A DNA stretch of 64,000 nt from Enchytraeus crypticus (lineage: Eukaryota > Annelida > Clitellata > Enchytraeida > Enchytraeidae): positions 596,001 to 660,000 of the forward strand of contig CAJHZI010000556.1 of the NCBI GenBank assembly GCA_905160935.1, given 5' to 3'. The notes under the pieces were generated by a model that did no database searches, was not told where the DNA came from, and was given only the letters and a program-made list of their open reading frames with translations. Each line of letters opens with the position of its first letter. The first letter of the stretch is position 1. A program made the position numbers and the translations under genes. Below are positions 1-13,805 of this stretch, piece after piece.

Positions 1-300
1 AAAATAATAAATTTCCCGTGTTGTGTCTGGGTTGTTTGATAAATGGAGCAAACGGTGCCTGCCTGTGTCATAGAAGGTGACTAAAGCACTAAGATCCAAA
101 CCAATGTCAGACAGAGGCATTCGGTTGGTGAGCACCTAGGCTTCAGAAATCGCTACAAAATTGTCTAAAAAACATAGGAGAGATTATAGGGGATTAACTG
201 ATGATATGATATGGGACAAAGGGGAGTGGAGAAAATCTATTCATATCCCGATCTTAGTCAAAATAGGATTAAAGGGAAGAAGATGATGATGAGAAATTAA
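1..300 (+). repeat. SINE-2 copy (tail shared with the RTE-like LINE)
   Basis: The head reads from about position 15 (tgttgtgtctgggttgtttg) through GGCATTCGGTTGGTGAGC and CCTAGGCT. It then joins GGGATTAACTGATGATATGA and ATATCCCGATCTTAGT, and ends in a GAT-rich tail near 290. Other copies of the family lie at 22850-23120, 37905-38110 (minus), 55720-55985 and 62915-63160. The left end may be cut by the window edge. Confidence 0.7.
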
Positions 301-480
301 ATAATACAAGTATAAAAGAAGGATAAATGAACACATTTATTTCAACAAACATATATATGTGCACACATATACCGTTAATTTATCTCGTTCAACTACAATA
401 ACTATGTGATCATGACAATATCTTAAACTGACTAAGAAGTAAATAAGTTCAAATATATCTCATACTAATTTGTATGTAAA

Positions 481-508
481 GATATATATATATATATATA
501 TATATATA
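481..508. repeat. (TA)n microsatellite
   Basis: Uninterrupted TA dinucleotide run in an SMC3 intron. Confidence 0.9.
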
Positions 509-555
509 ACATTCATTCTATCTCCCTATCGGTGTTCTGTCAAGTGGCAAGTTTC

Positions 556-6219
<5,664 letters not shown>

Positions 6220-6480
6220 GATGCAATCCTAGCGGACGGCCAAGCCAGCCAGATATCTTGTGCTTTTGTAGCAGAGCTTTATGAATTAGTTGTAAGAATT
6301 ATCTCAAAAATTAAAAACTTTCCATTTTATCAAAAGATCCAAGCGCCAAATAAAAGTTAACATGGCGGATGTTTTCAATAGTTGTTGTTTTCTCTGCTTT
6401 CAGATCAAGAATTTCATCAATATAAAGTTTGAGAAATTAAATTTCCCAAACTAACAACGAAAATACAACAACTTTGAAGC
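6220..6480 (-). promoter_or_regulatory. Probable SMC3 5' UTR/promoter region
   Basis: This is the sequence between the SMC3 start codon and the GC-rich tandem array at 6493. It contains AACATGGCGGATG at 6359-6371, which resembles the YY1-type AANATGGCGGC element common at housekeeping promoters. No TATA box is evident on the minus strand. Assignment rests on position and this one motif. Confidence 0.35.
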
Positions 6481-6492
6481 GTTTTAGAAAAC

Positions 6493-6757
6493 CACCCACG
6501 GGGGACCCCACCACCCACGGGGGACCCCACCACCCACGGGGGACCCCACCACCCACGGGGGACCCCACCACCCACGGGGGACCCCACCACCCACGGGGGA
6601 CCCCACCACCCACGGGGGACCCCACCACCCACGGGGGACCCCACCACCCACGGGGGACCCCACCACCCACGGGGGACCCCACCACCCACGGGGGACCCCA
6701 CCACCCACGGGGGACCCCACCACCCACGGGGGACCCCACCACCCACGGGGGACCCTT
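6493..6757. repeat. 19-bp GC-rich minisatellite, about 14 units
   Basis: The unit CACCCACGGGGGACCCCAC repeats with exact 19-bp spacing (for example at 6493 and 6721). Homogeneity suggests recent expansion or gene conversion. Because 19 is not a multiple of three, most frames stay open and give meaningless proline/glycine-rich ORFs. A diverged GGTACC/CCCAC zone follows to about 6960. Confidence 0.95.
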
Positions 6758-6999
6758 CCCCCCGGGGTAGAGATTCCCACCCCTGGGGTTGGTATCCCCA
6801 CCCGTTGGTATCCCCACCCCTCAGAAGGGTTTCTGAGGTACCCTGTGGTATTTACACTCAACACTGGTTATCTCAGGAACCCTTCTTGGTGGAACCCGGG
6901 ACCCAGGTACCTGGAAAACATCCCAGGTACCCCACTCCGAGATAGTCCACCACAGGGTGCCCCAATCCTGGGACCGCACCCATATATTTTTCCTCATTA

Positions 7000-7345
7000 G
7001 CGAGCCGAAGCTCGCACCGCCGACCAGGGACGAGACGCCTCGAGGTCAGCAGTCGAGCAGAGGAGGGATTGACCGAGGTCAGTCCCTCCTCCACCGTAAG
7101 AGAGCCTTGCGGCCACTTGTTAACGCCTCAGTTAACTGATAGCGAGTGCGACGTGCTCGCAGCAACTGGCCCCTTTTATACTGCCTCAGAGGCGCAAAAG
7201 TCACATGATCGTTTAACCGGTTATAAACCGGTAACATAAATTAATCGGTCATTTGATTTAACCGGTAATCAAAATTAACCTGATTATATGTGTAACAGCA
7301 GTCGTGGAAATTTACTGACATTTTGATAAATGACTGATTCCTTGA
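7000..7345 (-). promoter_or_regulatory. Left-arm TATA module with TTCG hairpin
   Basis: On the minus strand: ACCGGTTATAAACCGGT, then a GCCTCTGAGGC palindrome, TATAAAAGGGGCCAG near 7170-7184, a GTTAAC..GTTAAC pair, and GCGAGCTTCGGCTCGC at about 7000-7015. The last is a 6-bp stem closed on TTCG. The TATA box lies roughly 150-170 bp before the hairpin. The block is nearly identical to the right arm, while DNA on both sides has drifted much more. Confidence 0.6.
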
Positions 7346-7569
7346 ATCGGCTATAGGCCTATATGCAGCAGCAATGCATACATATATACATACACGTATA
7401 CATATATAGGCCTACATGTATGTAACCATAACGCAGTTCAAAGACGAAAAGAATTTTTTAATTATAAAAGTTTAAGTAGGCCTAATGCTTATTTGAACTA
7501 GAAACTTCAATATGAACGTCAATCCAGATACAGATGCAATACTTGTATTATATACAATATTAAATTTAG

Positions 7570-7720
7570 TATCCATGCACATTTTTGTGTTATTATTACT
7601 ATTATTTTAAATGTATATAGTTATAATTATTATTATTATAATTATTATTATTGGTATTATTGGTATTATTATTATTAATATTATCATATTTATATTATAA
7701 AAGTCATAAACCTCCATGTG
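7570..7720. repeat. AT-rich TTA/ATT repeat stretch
   Basis: Irregular TTATTATTA and GGTATTATT runs at about 7590-7700, just inside the left arm. Confidence 0.6.
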
Positions 7721-7729
7721 TATAATTCT

Positions 7730-7850
7730 TTTCGTCTTGAACTGATTTATGGTTTTTGAATTTTCACCATTTTGGAGTTTCACTTTGCTCACTGGCTTGG
7801 ATATGACTCTGTAGTGCTAGATGTTGTCATGTACAACAGTAGCATTGTAA
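7730..7850 (-). repeat. Repeat family D copy
   Basis: Minus-strand match to a roughly 130-bp element whose signature is AATGACAACATCGAG ... GGTGCAAATTCCAAAATCCA ... AGTCCAAAG. Other copies: 17050-17180, 25145-25305 and 27660-27790 (plus), 26215-26360 and 38410-38560 (minus), with scraps at 11540 and 39360. The class is unknown. Confidence 0.55.
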
Positions 7851-7944
7851 TTTTTGCTATATTATGTTATGATTTCTGAGATTTATTATATATTGCCAGC
7901 TGTTTACAATTTTAAGTTATTACATATTTAAAAGCTGATAAAAC

Positions 7945-8045
7945 TAAGGTTAACGTCAGTTTCCTTACTCAAAGAGATGTCAGTAACGGGCGAACCCAGG
8001 ATTTGAACCCCGCACATACTGATCCGCGGTCGAATACTTTGCCAC
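7945..8045 (-). repeat. tRNA-derived SINE-1
   Basis: Reads on the minus strand as CGACCGCGGATCAGTATGTG, GGGTTCAAATCCTGGGTTCG (Pol III B box GGTTCAAATCC), CCCGTTACTGACATC, then GAAACTGACGTTAACCTTAG. It lies in the loop of the inverted-arm element. Confidence 0.8.
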
Positions 8046-8049
8046 GCAA

Positions 8050-9930
8050 TTATTTATTTCTCTTATTACCTGGTTAATTGCTAACTACTTACCTGTTGCG
8101 TATTGCCTACCTGCCCTATCTAATCAGTCAGGCATTTCTACTTGTAGCATTATTGAGTTCTCCAATCCTCTCTCCGTTATAGGAGTTTGGAAATGGAGTC
8201 GTGGGTTCGATTTTTCCAACTCTTCATGCTTAGGCGGTATTAATCTTGAGGATGTAAGGATGTCTTGCTCATATAGCCAGTTAGAGGCTAAATCAACAAG
8301 ACTGGAGCTGCTGTGAACAGAACTCATGCTTATTCGTTCAATGTATGATAAATTATAGTATTTGTGTATTATTTGTATAGATTCTAACTAAATTAGAATA
8401 TTGACACAAAAACCAGTGATTTATTATCTCAAACGATTTATTATTAACAAAGAAACACGATAGCAATATAACGAGTTAAAACATTAAACATAAAGATAGC
8501 ATAGAATATTAAACTAACAATACGTAACAATTAATAAAATGCTAAAAATAGGCGATAAATGTAAAGTCAGTCTACTTACAATCAGTTAGTTAAATGTCTG
8601 CATTTGCAATCGAAATAAGAGAGAGAAAATGGGAACGAGTTATTGGCTTCAAGGCACTCCTCGCTTATATGATTTGATACTTTCCCTCTTTTCTTCTTTA
8701 GTATGACTGTTAACACGTGAGGTGTTATTTCACAGTCGTTCAGTTAAATCTGTGAAAAAGACGCTTAACTAGAGTAGGCAACTAGTAAATTGCGCTTTCC
8801 GCAGAATTCAGAATTGTAGTTGTTTAGCTGAAATCTATGAAAGCAACACCTATCTAGATTAGGCACTAGAAAATCAGTATTCTTCGTAGAATTTCGCTCT
8901 TTTCTGATTCTGTCTTCCTCTTCAATTTCTTTCTTCAATTTTCAGTCTTCTATCTTCACTGCCAGCAAAAAATGTTGTAAACGCAGCTATTCACCTGAAC
9001 TGACGAGAAAACGCTTATCTAGATCTCTAGTAATCGGCGTTTCTGGTACAATCAAGGATTTTTTTACATTCAATGGATTGAGATATTGAAATGGATCGTG
9101 GTTAACCAACTCATTGAAGGTTATACGACAATTCCACACAAAATCTGCAATCCCGTGAGGCACAATCGTTTCAATATAGATTTCGTATTTTTCGTGCTAA
9201 CTATCACCGACCTATAGAAGGTGCATAGTAGCAGTACTTTCTACGAATGCAATCAGAAGTTCAGAAGCTTGTATGGAATCTACTAGTTTATGTATTTGTC
9301 GCAATAATTCATTCAGAATTATCTTTAGACAAGTTCAGCTAGTAATTCCGCACATGCCAGAGTTCAGGAGTGAACTAAAATTCTATAGCCTGTTCTCTGG
9401 TCATATAGTCTTGATCGAGGCCATGCTCAACAGCCAATCAGAATCAAGCTCTTCATAAGCATTTCTCCACCCAACCCCCACGAGTGGTTGCGTTGCATGC
9501 ATGTATCTTATGCATATAATTTCTATTATTACTTTACATAATACACTGTTTTTACTGAATGTCATATCATATTTAATTTAACATCAGTTTTTACATGAAT
9601 ACACCAATAAGCAAAGATCATATCTCAATATATGAAGGTTAAACTTCTAATAACATATTAATTTGCATTTCCTCATTACTTATTTTAATATCCTCGTTTC
9701 ATAACCTTGCAATTCTAACGCAAAATAAGTTCTAATAAACATACGCTGAAATGAATACAAGTCTTGATGCTCAAAGATTAATTTAACATCTAAATACAAA
9801 CATGAGTGCCAATAAAATTAATTCCAAACATATGGGTGAGAAATAATTTATGTAACACATTTAGTTGCGCTACATTATAGTCAAACGTCAAATCATCTTT
9901 TATTCCCACCCTACTTTAAGATTAAATTAC
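8050..9930. other. Loop region, no gene recognised
   Basis: Ordinary AT-rich DNA with CT-rich stretches near 8690 and 8900-8960. Short ORFs here have no recognisable domain. Two similar sentences (AACTAGAGTAGGCAACTAG at about 8767 and CTAGATTAGGCACTAG at about 8854) hint at an old internal duplication of about 90 bp. Confidence 0.4.

Positions 9931-9936
<6 letters not shown>

Positions 9937-10002
<66 letters not shown>
9937..10002. repeat. (TA)n microsatellite
   Basis: Long uninterrupted TA run; the region up to 10500 is otherwise plain AT-rich DNA. Confidence 0.9.
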
Positions 10003-10004
<2 letters not shown>

Positions 10005-10514
10005 TTTACAATATACAATTTATTAAAATATCTCTCAATGCACAAATAGCGATTTGAAATAATACACATCTTGTACATGGTACAGTTCAGAGCAATTTAC
10101 AGTGATTTTTAATAGCAAATATAACTCGAGATTACTTGTTAAGTGCTATAAATTGAAACCACTACTTGTAATAGTGCAGCAAAAGATAAATATTCCCGCT
10201 CTCACAGAGCCAGCCATGAAAATTTAATAAATTTTTAATTTCTTAAATCACTTTAAATATATTACAAACTGAATAAAAAATATAGCACTAGAATGGCTTC
10301 ACAGTACATAAACCAGATTTCTTATAGCATTTTACCTCATATTAATTGATAAATTGCTAGTATTCGCAATATCATCAAGAACAGAATTCACCTGTAGCTG
10401 CAACAAAGATCTTTCATAGCCGTCAAAGCGTTCGAACGGTGTCTTCATCAAAACTAGATAAGGCAATAATTTCATTTTTTAATTTCTTATTTTGAAATGA
10501 AGAAATTGAAGGCG

Positions 10515-10645
10515 TTAAAGATGTTAACGTCAGTTTCCTCAATCGAAAGCGATGTCAGTGACGGGAGAGCCCAGGATTTTAACCCCGCACATACTGATCC
10601 GCGGTCGAATATCTTACCGACATCGCCACTGGCTCTAACCAATGA
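10515..10645 (-). repeat. tRNA-derived SINE-1
   Basis: Minus strand: head with CGACCGCGGATCAGTATGTG, B box (GGGTTAAAATCC, one change from consensus), tail TGAGGAAACTGACGTTAAC. Same family as 7945-8045. Confidence 0.8.
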
Positions 10646-11014
10646 CGTTTGGCCGGAGACTGGATAATATTAATCAAATAGAGTGACCAAATTACTAGAG
10701 AAGAAGTGCCAGTTATCCTTGCTACAAATAGACATTAATGAATATCATAAGAAACAGACAGTAGAACTGGATGGGGCAGGATCTCAATTAGGCCGACCTC
10801 TTTTAGCAAATTATTGCCTCTCAAATCAATCCAGTTCTTCTGTCGTGTGCGTGTTATTTGTAAATGTTTTCATATCAACTCTAATTAGCATTTCCTCGTT
10901 GATTATTTTGCTAGACCATTTGATTTATCCGTTCTTCTCCAAATCTTCATTTCGAACTTCCAATTTCCTAATAAAAAATTACAAAATTATGCCTATTATT
11001 TTATCTCACTAGCG

Positions 11015-11135
11015 AATGGAAAGTTTGGGGATTGACTGATGATATGTTATGGGACAGAGAGGAGAGGTGAAGATCTATTCGTATCCTGAATATAAAATGA
11101 ATTTAAAGGAAAATTGATGATGACCATGATGATTA
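11015..11135 (+). repeat. LINE/SINE-2 3' tail fragment
   Basis: GGGGATTGACTGATGATATG, then GGGACAGAGAGGAGAGGTGA and CTATTCGTATCCTGAAT, ending in GATGATGA. Confidence 0.6.
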
Positions 11136-11283
11136 ACTTATTTAGTTCCGCTGAAGATGCCGAACGTTTTGATTAAAATTATCGTTAATTAACCAAACCG
11201 CTAAAGTTGAGGTTTTACTAGTACACACATATATAGAGGTCTATAATATTTGTGCTTTGTATTTAAATTTATAACATATATAC

Positions 11284-11284
11284 A

Positions 11285-11356
<72 letters not shown>
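11284..11356. repeat. (TA)n microsatellite
   Basis: Long TA run directly abutting the tRNA-derived piece at 11357-11420. Confidence 0.9.
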
Positions 11357-11360
<4 letters not shown>

Positions 11361-11420
11361 TATACTCTCGAGACCTCTCGTTCAAGAGGTGAGCTCTCTA
11401 TCCACTGCGCTACGAGGTGT
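11357..11420 (-). pseudogene. tRNA-derived fragment lacking its T arm
   Basis: The minus strand reads CCTCGTAGCGCAGTGGATAG (A-box-like D arm), then an anticodon-arm-like ACCTC/GAGGT stem with loop TTGAACGA. Where the T arm should start it passes into TATAAATA and the TA repeat. The loop is irregular and no T arm or acceptor pairing follows, so this is a pseudogene or SINE head, not a working tRNA. Confidence 0.6.
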
Positions 11421-11529
11421 TCTTATATATGTTATAAATGAAAATATAGAATCACAACAATTATACAGTACGGGCTACTATAAAATCATCGAAAACTCCA
11501 CATCGAAAACTCTAGAAAAAAATCAAAAC

Positions 11530-11690
11530 CAGTGAGTAAAAAGAAGAAACAAAACCAATGAGTATAAAGATGGTCCAAAACGGTGGAAATTCCAAACTCT
11601 AAAAAAATAAGTACAAAGATAAAAGGAATTCAAGAAAAAGAGGTTTACGTTATATTTACATGAATACCAAATAGATCTGTTAAAGTTTAA
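11530..11690 (+). repeat. Repeat family D scrap
   Basis: Contains GGTCCAAAACGGTGGAAATT, part of the family D signature, just inside the right arm. Confidence 0.45.
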
Positions 11691-11929
11691 AACAATACAT
11701 TATGTATAATACAAGTAGCCTATTGCACGTTTATTTTTAAATTTCTTGTTCAAATAAGCATTAGACCCACTTAAACGATTATCATTAAAAGTAATCATTA
11801 TACTATATTTTCTTTCCTATAGTTGTTTATTACTGTATAATTGTATTCATAGTGTATACTGTATATTTATAGGCATGCGCAATACTATGTGTCTATACAT
11901 ACAAATATATACATGTAATTACTGAGTAT

Positions 11930-12265
11930 ATAGCCGATTCAAGGAATCAGTCATTTATCAAAATGTCAGTAAATTTCCACGACTGTTGTTACACATATAA
12001 TCAGGTTAATTTTGATTACCGGTTATAACCGGTTAAACAATCACGTGACTGTTGCGCCTCTGAGGCAGTATAAAAGGGGCCAGTTGCTGCGAGCAAGTCG
12101 CACTCGCTGTAAGTTAACTGAGGCGTTAACAAATAGCCGCAAGGCTCTCTTACGGTGGAGGAGGGACTGACCTCGGTCGGACCCTATACTCTGCTTGACT
12201 GCTGACCTCGAGGCGTCTCGTCCCTGGTCGGCGGTGCGAGCTTCGGCTCGCTAATTAGGAAAAAT
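11930..12265 (+). promoter_or_regulatory. Right-arm TATA module with TTCG hairpin
   Basis: Plus-strand counterpart of the module at 7000-7345: GATTACCGGTTATAACCGGT, TCACGTGA, GCGCCTCTGAGGCAG, TATAAAAGGGGCCAG at about 12070-12084, GTTAACTGAGGCGTTAAC, and GCGAGCTTCGGCTCGC at about 12237-12252. Transcription from this TATA would run outward into the GC-rich array. No ORF of known family follows. Confidence 0.6.
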
Positions 12266-12269
12266 ATAT

Positions 12270-13050
12270 GGGTCCGGGGTTCCCTGAAAGGTTCCTGAAG
12301 TACCAAGTGGTGAGGGTAAGTACCACAGGTACCTCAAGAACATTTCTAGTGTACCCAGAGGTGGAGATACCTACTCTAGGGTGGGGTACCCCTGAGTGGT
12401 GTGCCCCCGGCCCGGAGGGTGCCCCTACCCCTGGGTGGGGAGGGCCCCCGGCTCGGGAGTTGTGCCCCCCGCGGGAGTTGTGCCCCCCGCGGGAGGTGTG
12501 CCCCCCCCCGCGGGAGGTGTGCCCCCGCGGGAGGTGTGCCCCCCCCCCCGCGGGAGGTGTGCCCCCCCCGGGGGAGGTGGTGCCCCCCCCGCGCGGAGGT
12601 GTCCCCCCCGCGGGAGTGCCCACCCCGCGGGAGGTGTGCCCCCCGCGGGTGTGCCCACCGCGGGAGGTGTGCCCCCCCGCGGGAGTGTGCCCCCCCCGCG
12701 GGAGGTGCCCCCCCCCGCGGAGGTGTGCGGGAGGTGTCCCCCCCGCGGGAGGTGCCCCCAACGCGGTGTGGCCCCGTGTGCCCCCGGCTCGGAGGTGTGT
12801 GCCCCGCTGGAGGTGTGTCCCCCGGCTCGGGAGGTGTGTGCCCCCGGCTCGGGAGGTGTGTGCCCCCGGCTCGGGAGGTGTGTGCCCCCGGCTCGGGAGG
12901 TGTGTGCCCCCGGCTCGGGAGGTGTGTGCCCCCGGCTCGGGAGGTGTGTGCCCCCGGCTCGGGAGGTGTGTGCCCCCGGCTCGGGAGGTGTGCCCCCGGC
13001 TCGGGAGGTGTGCCCCCGGGAGTTGGGGGAGTTTTGTGCCCCCGGGGGCA
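12270..13050. repeat. GC-rich minisatellite of the right arm
   Basis: Starts with diverged GGTACC-containing units, passes into irregular GTGCCCCCCGCGGGAG units, and ends from about 12780 to 13010 in a regular 22-bp unit (GTGTGTGCCCCCGGCTCGGG plus AG). Several frames on both strands stay open for over 200 codons. These are composition artefacts, not genes. Confidence 0.9.
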
Positions 13051-13099
13051 CCTCCCCTCATCGATCTATTTGTATATAACTCCATTTGTATATAACTAT

Positions 13100-13800
13100 A
13101 CCTCTCATATATGTCTTCCTTGTTGTCTCATCATGTTCACATTCATAGATCTTTAAATCATCTAACATTCATTTTAATATGCCATTATTCTTGGGGGATT
13201 TTGCTTATAATAAGGTGTACCTCCTATGCCTTCCTAACATTTACTGGGCAAAAATCTGAGGTAAAAATCCTGTCTACCCAATCGGTAAATGAGTTTTCTC
13301 GTGTTCATGTGTAAGTGCGGATTCAAATAACGTAATTCTGGATTAAATTCACAATCTTCTGAGTAGTCATCAACGTATACTTTATCATTAATAAAGTACT
13401 CACTGTAACGACAAAGGAAAGCTGGAAGCTTAGTAGTGACCTTTTGTAGATCTGAGAATTTACACTCAGCTTATTTTTAGAAGAGAATTTCTGACCTCGT
13501 GTTTAAAATCAAAAACTTCTGCCAAAATCACAAAAACTGGCGCACAAAATCACAGAGTCACTCAACGAGAAGTATATCGTACTATACAATAGAAATAAAA
13601 AATAATGAACGAAATTTAATTATGAGATGTATACCTATTTATTAATTACCAAAAGTTCATTAAAAGAAATCGCTTAAATTATTGTAAATATATTCAAAGT
13701 AATTAATGTAATTTGTCATTTGTCAGCTTATCCAGTTCGGGGTTTATAAAACTACATTTATATTTACATATAATTATCAACATTCTGTCCGTAATTCTCT
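13100..13800. other. Region between the inverted-arm element and the EF-hand gene
   Basis: A family C LINE scrap reads on the minus strand at 13110-13180 (CATCTAACATTC and CATGTTCACATTCATAG match 47800-47850). The rest is AT-rich, with no polyadenylation signal close after the EF-hand stop and no gene. Confidence 0.45.
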
Positions 13801-13805
13801 GTATC

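Larger units (their letters stand above)
6480..13050. mobile_element. Foldback-like element: two long inverted arms with outer tandem arrays
   Basis: The left arm (about 6480-7570) and right arm (about 11690-13050) are inverted copies. From loop to ends each holds: AATGCTTATTTGAAC; a stretch with AACCGG palindromes; TATAAAAGGGGCCAG; a strongly conserved block ending in GCGAGCTTCGGCTCGC; a diverged GGTACC-rich minisatellite; and a homogeneous GC-rich tandem array on the outside. Drosophila Foldback elements have the same plan of long inverted repeats built from tandem subrepeats around a loop. The loop (7570-11690) codes for nothing recognisable and carries SINEs and microsatellites. No target duplication was found at the edges, so two independent insertions of one repeat in opposite orientation remain possible. 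Confidence 0.5.

Noticed and set aside
6417-6864. Overlapping ORFs of 98-126 codons
   Set aside because: All read the 19-bp tandem array in different frames; no biased codon use or domain.
6480-13050. Pair of solo LTRs
   Set aside because: TATA box fits, but the arms are inverted, show no TG...CA borders or flanking duplications that I can see, and no retroviral-type coding sequence lies near.
12255-13156. Long proline/glycine/arginine-rich ORFs on both strands (up to 276 codons)
   Set aside because: They are readings of a GC-rich minisatellite with few possible stops; several frames are open at once.
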